Both the position numbers and the translations under genes were made by a program. From the NCBI GenBank assembly GCA_965221735.1, contig OZ244910.1, forward strand, positions 1,922,001 through 1,986,000: a stretch of DNA of 64,000 nucleotides, given 5' to 3'. The stretch's first letter is position 1; the number at the start of each line of letters is the position of its first letter. The DNA comes from UBA2991 sp965221735. Its GTDB lineage: Bacteria > Chloroflexota > Dehalococcoidia > Tepidiformales > Tepidiformaceae. Below the pieces are notes generated by a model that was not told the DNA's origin, did no database searches, and saw only the letters and a list, made by a program, of their open reading frames with translations. Positions 50,677-58,381 of this stretch are shown here, piece by piece.

Positions 50677-51786
50677 GTGGCAACCGAACTAGACGACTAC
50701 GCCATCCACCAGATCGTCGAGAACATGGAGCTTGTCGAGGGGCGTAATCCGCGCTGGGTCGACGAGCTCTGGTTCCACATCGGGACGACCGACGGCTCGC
50801 TCAGCGTGGCGGGCCACATGGGGGTCTATCCCCCGACCGCCACCATGGACGCCGCGGCGAGCGTCGCCTACGGGGGCAAGCAGTACGACGTGCGTTTCGG
50901 GCGGCGTGTCGAGGGCGACCGTGACCGCCGCGAGGTCGGCGGCATCAGCGCCGAGATTGTCGATCCGTTCCGCTCGTGGCGCTTCGCGCTGGAGCCGGCG
51001 GAGGGCCAGGCGATCAGCTTCGACCTGGAGTTCTCGTCGCAGCTGCAGCCGATGGAGGTCGCGGGACCGGTCCAGCACCGGCGCGACGGGCGCCAGGTGA
51101 TCTGGGACCTGTACCAGTACTCGCAGGCGGGAAGCGCGAGCGGGAGCGTGACCGTCGAGGGCGAGACGATCGCCGTCGACGGGGCGGTAGGCGTGCGCGA
51201 GCGCTCCTGGGGAGTGCGGCCCGTGTTCGGACAGGTGCCCCACCTGGGGCGGCCGCCGAGCTCGATCGGCAGCCGCTCGTTCTGGATGGTCGCAACCGCC
51301 GGACCCCTCTCCGGGTGGGTCTGGCAGATCGAGCCGGAAGGCGGCGGAACGTCCGCCACCGGCGGACTCGGCGACGACACGGGCGTGACGCGCCTCGACG
51401 GCTGTCTCGCGGGACCGCACGGCGAGGGCGATCCGCTCCGCATCAGCAGCGCGGACCTCGACCTGCAGTTCGAGATGGACGGCAAGCGGCTGAAGGGCGG
51501 CAGCGCCTCCCTCCTGGACCGGGACGGGGGAACGCACGAGCTCAGCCTGAAACCGCTCACGACCATCTACGCGAAGGGGCTCGGATACGGGCATCCCGAA
51601 TTCCGCCACATCGAGTACAAGGACGGCGTCGCCCAGAGCGAGACGCACGACACGACCGACGTGGGAACCGTCGCGGGGTTGGTCGACAACGACTCCGGCC
51701 ACATCAACCCGTTCGCGATCGAGCACTTCTGCGAGATCAAGGCGGGAGAGCAGACCGCGTACGGCGTGGTCCGCCTGAGCATCTAG
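50677..51786 (+). CDS. Lipocalin-like (CrtC/AttH-type) protein, copy 1
   Basis: The product has 369 residues. I prefer GTG 50677 because GAAGAG is 6 bases upstream; GTG 50671 is possible. The protein is almost entirely beta-rich, with RNPRWVDELWFHIGTTDG near 22, DGAVGVRERSWGVRP near 170 and GLGYGHPEFRHIEYKDGV near 300. The overall plan of two lipocalin-like barrels recalls carotenoid 1,2-hydratase and AttH relatives (weak call). It is a distant paralogue of the next gene. The ligand or reaction is unknown. Confidence 0.78.
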   Translation: MATELDDYAIHQIVENMELVEGRNPRWVDELWFHIGTTDGSLSVAGHMGVYPPTATMDAAASVAYGGKQYDVRFGRRVEGDRDRREVGGISAEIVDPFRSWRFALEPAEGQAISFDLEFSSQLQPMEVAGPVQHRRDGRQVIWDLYQYSQAGSASGSVTVEGETIAVDGAVGVRERSWGVRPVFGQVPHLGRPPSSIGSRSFWMVATAGPLSGWVWQIEPEGGGTSATGGLGDDTGVTRLDGCLAGPHGEGDPLRISSADLDLQFEMDGKRLKGGSASLLDRDGGTHELSLKPLTTIYAKGLGYGHPEFRHIEYKDGVAQSETHDTTDVGTVAGLVDNDSGHINPFAIEHFCEIKAGEQTAYGVVRLSI

Positions 51787-51808
51787 GAAGGGAGCGAGGA
51801 GAAGAGCG

Positions 51809-52984
51809 ATGACGATGCTGACCGAGCTGGACGAACACTTCTATCACCAGACACCGAGCCCCGTGGACGCGCTCCGGGACACGGACCCGCGCTACGTGGA
51901 CCAGCACTGGTTCCAGTGCATGGACGTCGAGGGGCGCTGGATCGTGGGCGCCAACTGGCCGGTCTGGCCGAACACCGGAATGATCGAAAACGGCCAGATC
52001 ATTGTTCACGGCGATACGCAGTACAACCTGCGCTACTCGAGCACCATCGAGCGGGACGGCTACAAGTCGGCGCGCACGAACCAGAAGGTGGGGCCGGCCT
52101 CGATGGAGGTCATCGATCCGCTGCGGAAGGCGCGGTTCACGCTCTCGCCGGACAACCACTGGGGCATCAGCTACGACCTGACGATGGACACGTTCCTGCG
52201 TCCCGTGCAGACGCGCACGCCGATCGCGTTCGCGGGCTCAGCCACGCTCCCGGGGCTGCTGCCCTACTTCGAAATCATGGGGCGCTGGACGGGCGAGCTG
52301 AACGTCGACGGGGTGACGTACGAGGTGAACCACGAGAACACGTGGGGCCAGCGCGACCGCTGCTGGGCCAGCCTCGGCGGCGAGCGGTGGCAGGGCTGGA
52401 CGGGTCCGGCGCCGGGCGGCGGAGGCGTTTCGCCGCGGGGCACGGGCCGCATCCACTGGCACAGCCACATCCAGTTCGACGACATCGGTTTCTGGTGGTG
52501 GATGGACGAGTTCATGGGTAAGCCGCGCCTCGGCGGGACGCTGGCCGACAACCGCGGCAGCCACTTCGACGGGGCGGTCACGTGGCGCATCGACGACCCG
52601 CGCCAGGAGATCCGAATCGTCGACTTCACGAACATCGACATCGTGGCGCAGCCGGGGACGAAGAAGTTCCAGGAAGCGCAGATCACGCTCATCGACGAGT
52701 TCGGCACGGAGTACGACCTCGAGTTCGAGATCATCAAGCCGAACTCCACCCGCCACATCCGGGGCGAGGGCTACGGCCAACCGAGGTTCCTGGGGGGCTG
52801 GCAGGGCGACTGGCACGAGGAGTACGACAAGTACGACCTGAGCGACTACTCGACCTACGACAGCTTCGCGCACCAGCTCTGGGACGGGGAGCACGCCGTT
52901 CGCTGCCGCTTCAACGGCCGCGAGGGGATCGGCCACATGGAGATGAGCGGGACGCCACCGCTTCCCCAGTGGGGATTCGAGTAG
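51809..52984 (+). CDS. Lipocalin-like (CrtC/AttH-type) protein, copy 2
   Basis: The product has 391 residues with GGAG upstream of the ATG. It parallels copy 1: DPRYVDQHWFQCMDVEG near 26, YEVNHENTWGQRDRCW near 172 and GEGYGQPRFLGGWQGDW near 317. It is richer in Trp and His (WHSHIQFDDIGFWWWMDEF). In crotonase-independent hydratases of this fold, acid and His residues in the barrel are catalytic, but no assignment is possible here. It lies between copy 1 and the SDR and is part of the same operon. Confidence 0.78.
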   Translation: MTMLTELDEHFYHQTPSPVDALRDTDPRYVDQHWFQCMDVEGRWIVGANWPVWPNTGMIENGQIIVHGDTQYNLRYSSTIERDGYKSARTNQKVGPASMEVIDPLRKARFTLSPDNHWGISYDLTMDTFLRPVQTRTPIAFAGSATLPGLLPYFEIMGRWTGELNVDGVTYEVNHENTWGQRDRCWASLGGERWQGWTGPAPGGGGVSPRGTGRIHWHSHIQFDDIGFWWWMDEFMGKPRLGGTLADNRGSHFDGAVTWRIDDPRQEIRIVDFTNIDIVAQPGTKKFQEAQITLIDEFGTEYDLEFEIIKPNSTRHIRGEGYGQPRFLGGWQGDWHEEYDKYDLSDYSTYDSFAHQLWDGEHAVRCRFNGREGIGHMEMSGTPPLPQWGFE

Positions 52985-53009
52985 TGCGTCGGCCCGGGGC
53001 GAGGGCCGC

Positions 53010-53771
53010 GTGAGCGCGTCGTTCGAGGGGAAGGCGATCATCGTTACGGGGGCAGCCTCGGGGATGGGGCGCGGCGTGGCCGAGCTGCTCGCCGAACGGG
53101 GCGCGCGCGTGGCGCTCGTCGACCCGGCGGCGGCGGGCCTCGCGGAAACGGAACGCACGCTGCGGGACGGGGGAAGCGACGTGATCGCGGAGCCCATCAG
53201 CGTGACCGATCCGGAGGCCGTCGATCGGCTGGTCGCGCAGGTGCGCTCCGCCTGGGGCGGGATCGACGGGCTGGTTCACTGCGGCGCGATCCTGCGCTAC
53301 GCGGGCTCCCTCGAAACCGACCTGGAGACGTGGCGCGAGGTCATCGAGGTGAACCTGACGGGCACGTTCGTGATCGGGCACGCGGTGGCGAACTCGATGG
53401 TGGCGGACGGCCGCAAGGGCGCGATCGTCAACATCGCCTCGGTGGCGGCGGTGCTGGGCCTCCCGAACCTGGCCGCCTACTCCGCCTCGAAGGGCGGGGT
53501 GGCGGCGCTGTCGCGCTCGATGGCGATCGAGCTGCTCCCGCACGGCATCCGCGTCAACTACATCTGCCCGGGATTCGTCGAGAGCGGCATGACCGAGGAC
53601 ATCCTCGAGGAAGAGGGAGCGCGCGAGCGCATGGCCCAGCAGACGGCGACCGGCGCCATCTGCGGCCCGCGCGACATCGCCGAGGCGTGCGCGTTCCTGC
53701 TGGGCGAGGAGAGCGCCGGATACGTCATCGGGAACGGGCTGATGGTCGATTCGGGAGTCACCATCCGCTAG
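53010..53771 (+). CDS. Short-chain dehydrogenase/reductase
   Basis: The product has 253 residues with a GTG start. Motifs are VTGAASGMGRGVAELLA near 11, the Ser in VNIASVAAVLG near 138, AAYSASKGGVAAL near 151 and the FabG-like C-terminus GYVIGNGLMVDSGVTI. The NNAG motif is replaced by HCGAI. It is probably an NAD(P)H-dependent ketone or alcohol enzyme in the same operon as the two lipocalin-like proteins and the VOC protein. Confidence 0.91.
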   Translation: MSASFEGKAIIVTGAASGMGRGVAELLAERGARVALVDPAAAGLAETERTLRDGGSDVIAEPISVTDPEAVDRLVAQVRSAWGGIDGLVHCGAILRYAGSLETDLETWREVIEVNLTGTFVIGHAVANSMVADGRKGAIVNIASVAAVLGLPNLAAYSASKGGVAALSRSMAIELLPHGIRVNYICPGFVESGMTEDILEEEGARERMAQQTATGAICGPRDIAEACAFLLGEESAGYVIGNGLMVDSGVTIR

Positions 53772-53806
53772 CATCCGTTCCCTCAGCACGCGCCAGGGGG
53801 ACAGCG

Positions 53807-54256
53807 ATGGGAATCCGCGGAGTGGGCCACACCTCCATCACGGTGCGCGATCTCGATCGCGCGGTCGCCTTCTACGAGCTGCTCGGCTTCGAGGACACGG
53901 GCACGCGCCTGCACCTCGACAACGAGTTCATCGAGACGCTGCAGGCCATCCCCGGAGCGGACATCACGGCCGCGGTGCTGCGCCTGAACGACTACTCGCT
54001 CGAAGTGATCAAGTACGACGCCCCGACCGGGTACGACCACAACCCCCTGCGCACGTCCGACGTGGGCGGCTTCCACATCTGCCTGATGGTCGACTCGGCG
54101 GACGAGGAGTACGCGCGCCTGAAAGCGGCGGGCATGGAGTTCAAGTCCGAGGTGCTGGACTACGACGGCGGCATCCGCGTGGTGTACGGCTGGGACCCGG
54201 ACGGGAACACGCTCGAGCTGCTGTCGCAGGCGCCGGTGCCGGCGAGCGCGAGCTAG
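53807..54256 (+). CDS. Glyoxalase/VOC-superfamily protein
   Basis: The product has 149 residues with GGGGGA before the ATG. It is one VOC unit pair: VGHTSITVRDLDRAVAFYELLGF at the start as a pattern, then SLEVIKYDAP near 65, GGFHICLMVDSADE near 87 and WDPDGNTLELLSQ near 130. The metal triad His-x-His-Glu is inferred from H8, H90 and E139. Enzymes of this fold include epimerases, dioxygenases and lyases. The role here is unknown but operon-linked. Confidence 0.87.
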   Translation: MGIRGVGHTSITVRDLDRAVAFYELLGFEDTGTRLHLDNEFIETLQAIPGADITAAVLRLNDYSLEVIKYDAPTGYDHNPLRTSDVGGFHICLMVDSADEEYARLKAAGMEFKSEVLDYDGGIRVVYGWDPDGNTLELLSQAPVPASAS

Positions 54257-54342
54257 GGACTGTTCACATAGTTCCGCCAGCTACCCCGGATCCTCCGACT
54301 GCAGGCTGACACGGCGCCGGTCCCTCGGAGGGTGAACAAGAG

Positions 54343-54579
54343 CTAGCCGAACATCCAGTGCGCAATGCCGAGAGAGGCGGCGGCAATACCGAGCATGAGC
54401 CCGAACATGATGCCGGATTGGGCCAGGAGCGCCTTGTAGAGGATCGCCTCGGTCACGAGCCCCTGTTGGCCCTTCTCGATCCCGCCGTCGATGACCTCAA
54501 CCGCAGCCTTCGCGAGCGGCTCGGGGGCCCCTGCGTCCTGAAGCTTGGTGACGGCTTCATGCGTATCCAGCGTGACCAT
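54343..54579 (-). CDS. Small membrane protein with coiled coil, DUF1640/CCDC90-like
   Basis: The product has 78 residues. It opens with DTHEAVTKLQDAGAPEPLAKAAVEVI, which resembles the start of DUF1640-type coiled-coil proteins, and ends in one hydrophobic helix (SGIMFGLMLGIAAASLGIAHW). Related proteins in mitochondria and bacteria are anchored membrane adaptors. The role here is unknown. The gene stands alone between convergent and co-directional neighbours. Confidence 0.6.
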   Translation of the reverse strand: MVTLDTHEAVTKLQDAGAPEPLAKAAVEVIDGGIEKGQQGLVTEAILYKALLAQSGIMFGLMLGIAAASLGIAHWMFG

Positions 54580-54776
54580 GGCGTGTCAGCTCACCTGGGC
54601 TCCCGGTGCCTCGGTGCGGCTGGAATCCGTGCCTCTCGTTGGCGCATCTCCGCTTGCCTTCCCCAGCACTGTCCTTGTTGTTGGAACATTAGTGTACACG
54701 ACCGCACAACTATCCGGGGCAACCTACCCGGCAATTTCCGCATCCGGAGCACAGGGCGCCGGACTCCAGCGCCCTC

Positions 54777-55127
54777 CTAGGGCAGGTCGACCTCGATCGC
54801 GGAGGCCTTGGCGGGACCGTCGCCGGTGTTGGTCCAGGAATGGAGGGTGTTGTCGCCCTCGATGACGAGGTCGCCCTCGTAGACGGTCACGGATTCGCCG
54901 CCGTCGAGGGCAAACTCGAGCTGGCCCTTCGCGATGTAGACGTAGACGTCGCAGTGGACCGCGTGCCAGCCGGTCGTCTGGCCGGGCTCGAACTCGACGA
55001 TGAGCCAGCGGCCGTCGATGCCGGCTGGCACCTCGAAGTCGTGGGCACGGGCATCGGGAAGCTCGCGGTTCTCGGCGATGACCGCCTTGCCGGCGGCGTT
55101 GTTGCGGGTGCGGACGAACTTGCTCAC
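54777..55127 (-). CDS. Small cupin-domain protein
   Basis: The product has 116 residues with a GTG start overlapping the upstream gene by 4 bases. The cupin barrel shows in TTGWHAVHCDVYVYIAKG near 50 and YEGDLVIEGDNTLHSW near 82. Metal ligands are only partly conserved, with His 53, His 56 and a late His. The function is unknown. Confidence 0.78.
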   Translation of the reverse strand: MSKFVRTRNNAAGKAVIAENRELPDARAHDFEVPAGIDGRWLIVEFEPGQTTGWHAVHCDVYVYIAKGQLEFALDGGESVTVYEGDLVIEGDNTLHSWTNTGDGPAKASAIEVDLP

Positions 55128-55327
55128 GCGCGGCGCACCCTTCGCTCGCCCTTGTAGATGATGAGCAGGTGGAGGCGGTCACCGCCGGGGGCGAGCTGCA
55201 TGGAGACGACCTCGTTCGCGATGTGGTCGTTGAGCCACGCGTCCGTGGCCTCGTCGAGGGAGGCGGCGTCATCCGCAGAGAGGACGGCGGTGTAGAGATA
55301 GCTCGCGCTCGTGTTGATGCCGCTCAT
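55124..55327 (-). CDS. Small hypothetical protein upstream of the cupin
   Basis: The product has 67 residues. It has a predicted alpha/beta pattern, with YLYTAVLSADDAASLDEATD and a closing strand VSMQLAPGGDRLHLLIIYKGE. The strong alternation and the 4-base overlap with the cupin gene support it. No family was recognised. Confidence 0.62.
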   Translation of the reverse strand: MSGINTSASYLYTAVLSADDAASLDEATDAWLNDHIANEVVSMQLAPGGDRLHLLIIYKGERRVRRA

Positions 55328-55369
55328 GGCGCGGGACGGTACGCGCCCGCGGGCTGCCGGGGCAAGGGC

Positions 55370-55465
55370 TTACCAGACGAGGTCGCCGATGATCCAGCCG
55401 AGGGCGGCGGCGGTAACGACGACGGGGATGGTGTTGATCAGGAAGTACTGCATCGGCATGGGCAT
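55370..55465 (-). CDS. Very small single-helix membrane peptide (hypothetical)
   Basis: This frame of 27-31 residues has three possible in-frame ATGs (55465, 55459, 55453). GGAAGGGGG at 55467-55475 best fits the middle one. After MPMPMQ comes one hydrophobic segment, YFLINTIPVVVTAAALGWII, then GDLVW. A TATAGT -10-like box lies at 55487-55492 on the minus strand. It could be a real small membrane protein; no family was recognised. Confidence 0.4.
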   Translation of the reverse strand: MPMPMQYFLINTIPVVVTAAALGWIIGDLVW

Positions 55466-55486
55466 CCCCCTTCCGCTCAATTGTTC

Positions 55487-55492
55487 ACTATA
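55487..55492 (-). promoter_or_regulatory. -10 box for the small membrane peptide gene
   Basis: TATAGT on the minus strand is placed to start a transcript about 15-20 bases before the first ATG, with a purine-rich ribosome-binding site between. No clear -35 box. Confidence 0.4.
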
Positions 55493-55531
55493 CATCGTGA
55501 TTTGGCGGAAGGCGGCGCCCGGACACCCCGC

Positions 55532-55537
55532 TAGAAT
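55532..55537 (+). promoter_or_regulatory. -10 box of the flavoprotein gene, leaderless geometry
   Basis: TAGAAT is followed by 6 bases and the ATG at 55544. Confidence 0.5.
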
Positions 55538-55543
55538 CGCCGA

Positions 55544-56713
55544 ATGGGCACATTCGACGCGATCGTGGTGGGGGCGGGACCGGCGGGGAGCACGACGGCT
55601 CGCGAGCTGGCCGCGGCGGGCGCGCGCGTGCTCGTGGTCGACCGGGCGGAGTGGCCGCGCTACAAGGCCTGCGGGGGCGGCGTTCCCCTGCGCGCGGAGC
55701 GAATGCTGCCCTTCCCCATCGACAGCGTGGTCGAGGACTCGGTGTCGCGCATCGAGATGTCGGCGCGGGGGAAGATGGCGTTCACGAAGCGCTCGCGGGG
55801 GCCGTTCGCGCGGATGGTCATGCGCGACCGGTTCGACATGCTGCTGCTGGAGCACGCGCAGCGCGCGGGCGCTGAGCTGCGAACGGGCACGGTCGTGCGC
55901 GAGCTCGACCTGAACGGGCGGGCGCGCATCCGCGCCGACGGCTTCGAGGCGGAGGCGGAGACGCTGATCTGCGCGGATGGGGCGCACTCGCCGGTCGGGC
56001 GGATGGCGGGGCTGGGGGGCGACCTGGCGGAGTGCGCGGCGTGGGAGGTGGAGGTGCGTGGCCGCCCGCGGGACGCCTCCGTGGGGGAGGCGACGACGCT
56101 TATCGACCTCGGGTACGACCCCTGGGGGTACGCCTGGCTCTTCCCGAAGGCGGAGCTGCTCTCGATCGGGATCGTGCTGCCGCGGGAGGAGGCGGGGCGG
56201 ATGAAGGCGCTGGTCGAGCGCTACCTGGAGCGGCTGGGGCTGCGGGAGGCGGAGGTCGAGATCGCACGGGGGCACAAGATCCGCTTCCGCCGGGGTGGGG
56301 AAACGGTGGCGGGGGAGCGCGTGGCGCTCGCGGGGGATGCGGCGGGGCTGGCGGACGAGTTCACGGCAGAGGGCATCTCCTACGCGATCCACTCGGGGCG
56401 GCTGGCGGCGCGGGCGGCGCTGCGGGCGCTCGGGGGCGAGGGCGACATGCATCGTTACCAGGAGGAGCTGGAGGACGAGATCCAGCCGGAGCTGGATGCG
56501 GCACGGGTCATCGCCTACATGTTCTACGGGATGCTGAAGCGCGCGCGCCGCCCCTGGATGCTGGCGAGCAAGCACACGCCGTTCCTGTGGTCGTCGCTGT
56601 TCGCGGTGCAGCGGGGCGAGTCGAGCTATGCGCGCGAGGCGCAGCGCGCGGGGCCGCTCACGGCCACTGCCAACGCCATGCTTCGGCGCCACGACCGGCA
56701 GCGCGCGCGTTGA
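55544..56713 (+). CDS. Geranylgeranyl-reductase-family FAD-dependent oxidoreductase
   Basis: The product has 389 residues. The FAD site is DAIVVGAGPAGSTTARELA near 5, the family-specific YKACGGGVP near 40 follows, and the second FAD motif is ERVALAGDAAGLADEFTAEGISYAI near 262 as a pattern. These enzymes reduce isoprenoid double bonds, for example in menaquinone side chains or membrane lipids. A role in saturating menaquinone would link it to ubiE and menA (inference). The start lacks a Shine-Dalgarno sequence. Confidence 0.9.
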   Translation: MGTFDAIVVGAGPAGSTTARELAAAGARVLVVDRAEWPRYKACGGGVPLRAERMLPFPIDSVVEDSVSRIEMSARGKMAFTKRSRGPFARMVMRDRFDMLLLEHAQRAGAELRTGTVVRELDLNGRARIRADGFEAEAETLICADGAHSPVGRMAGLGGDLAECAAWEVEVRGRPRDASVGEATTLIDLGYDPWGYAWLFPKAELLSIGIVLPREEAGRMKALVERYLERLGLREAEVEIARGHKIRFRRGGETVAGERVALAGDAAGLADEFTAEGISYAIHSGRLAARAALRALGGEGDMHRYQEELEDEIQPELDAARVIAYMFYGMLKRARRPWMLASKHTPFLWSSLFAVQRGESSYAREAQRAGPLTATANAMLRRHDRQRAR

Positions 56714-56910
56714 TCGGGGGACGGCGCAGCCGTACGCTCATCGGCGGAATGATAGTCGGCACGCTTACTCGCCAGCGCTAGAGCCGCCGCTCCCACGAGC
56801 GGGCTCCGAACGCGCTTCCCGCCCGACGGCCTGGATCGGGCCCAGCTGCCGCCGCATTCCCAAGCTCTCTTCCCAATTCGGACACGTCTGCGCGCGGCGA
56901 GGTTCCCGCA

Positions 56911-57702
56911 ATGCCCAGACGCTCCCCTCTTGCCACAATGCTCTCCCAGCACCGGCTCCGCAACGAGAAGGTCGCCGAACGCATCGTCACCTCGACCGGA
57001 TTGTCGCCACCCGCACTCGTCTACGAGTTCGGCGCGGGCGAGGGCATCCTGACGGCGGCCATCCTGGGACGCGCGGGGAAGGTGGTCGCGATCGAGCGAG
57101 ACCGGCGGCTCTGGCAGCGGCTACGGGAACGGTTCGATGGCGAGCCTCGCGTTCGCCCGGTACTCGGCGACTTCCGCGAGGTTCGGCTCCCTCGCCGCGA
57201 CCGGTACGAGGTGGTCGCGAACCTGCCCTTCGCGCACACCTCGGAGGCGATGCGGCTCCTGCTCCGGGCGCGGAACCGGCCCCGGTCGGCACACCTCGTG
57301 GTATCGCGCGACGCCGCGATGCGGTGGGGCGGGTTCGGGGAGGAGACGATGGTGTCGGTGCTCGCCAAGCCGTGGTTCGAGTTCCGGGTTGCGCTGGCGC
57401 TGCGCCGGCGGGACTTCGCGCCGCCTCCGCGCGCGGACTGCGTGCTGCTCACGGCTCGGCTGCGCGCGCATCCACTCATCCAGGTCTCCGAGGCAGGAGG
57501 CTGGGAGCACTTCGTCCGGCAGGGCTTCTCGCAGGGCCGGGCGAGCGTGCGCCGGAACCTGTCGGGGATGCTCGGCTACGAGCAGTTCAAGCGGGCGGCC
57601 CGATCACTCGGGGTTGAGCGCGAAGCGAGGCCGGGGACCGTTTCGTTCGAGCAGTGGCTGGGGCTTTGGCGCGCGGCGAACAAGAGCGGGCGGCGTCACT
57701 GA
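56911..57702 (+). CDS. Erm-like rRNA adenine N6-methyltransferase
   Basis: The product has 263 residues. LSQHRLRNEKVAERIV near 11, the SAM site VYEFGAGEGILTAAIL near 36, VVAIERD near 59 and the catalytic NLPFAHTS near 103 place it in the KsgA/Erm family. The NLPF motif and the basic C-terminal domain (about 175-263) point to an Erm-like methylase of 23S rRNA, not KsgA. Erm proteins give macrolide-lincosamide-streptogramin resistance; a housekeeping or self-protection role is also possible. The ATG at 56938 is an alternative start. Confidence 0.82.
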   Translation: MPRRSPLATMLSQHRLRNEKVAERIVTSTGLSPPALVYEFGAGEGILTAAILGRAGKVVAIERDRRLWQRLRERFDGEPRVRPVLGDFREVRLPRRDRYEVVANLPFAHTSEAMRLLLRARNRPRSAHLVVSRDAAMRWGGFGEETMVSVLAKPWFEFRVALALRRRDFAPPPRADCVLLTARLRAHPLIQVSEAGGWEHFVRQGFSQGRASVRRNLSGMLGYEQFKRAARSLGVEREARPGTVSFEQWLGLWRAANKSGRRH

Positions 57703-57783
57703 CCGGCGCCTTTACGCACGCGGCCTTGCCGCAGTCGCGGGAGCGCCCGTAGTCTGGGGTCACACCCTCCTGGAGATGAGCGA

Positions 57784-58377
57784 ATGTCCCAGAGCGCGAC
57801 GCGCGAAGTGCGGCCCGACGGCAGGCTCCGGCTCCCGCCCGGCCAGCGCCTCACGGCGGGCTGGCCGGTGCTGCACTACGGCGCCATCCCGCGGCTCGAC
57901 ACGGAGACGTGGCGCTTCCACGTCTGGGGGCTCGTCGAGGAGGAGCGCAAGTTCACCTGGGACGAGTTCAACGCCCTGGGCAACACGACCGACACGAGCG
58001 ACATCCACTGCGTGACGACGTGGAGCAAGTACGACAACAACTGGGAGGGCGTTCCCTTCCGCGCCCTGTACGACGCGATCAAGGTGAAGCCCGAGGCGAA
58101 GGTCGTGATGGTCCACAGCTACGGCGGCTACACGACGAATGTCCCGCTGGAGGACCTGCTGGCGGAGGGCGTGCTGTTCGCGCGGCGGCACGACGGCGAG
58201 CCGCTGACGAAAGAGCACGGCTGGCCGATTCGCCTCGTGGTGCCCCACCTCTACTTCTGGAAGAGCGCGAAGTGGATCGGGGGCATGCAGTTCATCGACG
58301 AGGACCGGCCGGGGTTCTGGGAGATGTACGGGTACCACATGTACGGCGACCCCTGGAGGGAACAGCGCTACTCGTAG
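57784..58377 (+). CDS. Molybdopterin-dependent oxidoreductase (sulfite-oxidase fold, short form)
   Basis: The product has 197 residues. The molybdopterin-binding domain is recognised from WRFHVWGLVEEERKFTWDEF near 43, the Mo-coordinating Cys in DIHCVTTWSKYDN near 76 and VPHLYFWKSAKWIGGMQFID near 155. There is no Tat signal, so it may be cytoplasmic. Relatives include sulfite oxidases and MsrP-type methionine sulfoxide reductases. Its cofactor need links it to modABC. It ends 4 bases before the convergent recN. Confidence 0.88.
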   Translation: MSQSATREVRPDGRLRLPPGQRLTAGWPVLHYGAIPRLDTETWRFHVWGLVEEERKFTWDEFNALGNTTDTSDIHCVTTWSKYDNNWEGVPFRALYDAIKVKPEAKVVMVHSYGGYTTNVPLEDLLAEGVLFARRHDGEPLTKEHGWPIRLVVPHLYFWKSAKWIGGMQFIDEDRPGFWEMYGYHMYGDPWREQRYS

Positions 58378-58381
58378 CGCC

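Noticed and set aside
54580..54776. Possible promoter or small RNA in the 197-base gap upstream of the DUF1640-like gene
   Set aside because: TACACT/TAGTGT elements occur but have no suitable -35 box or consistent spacing to a start codon.
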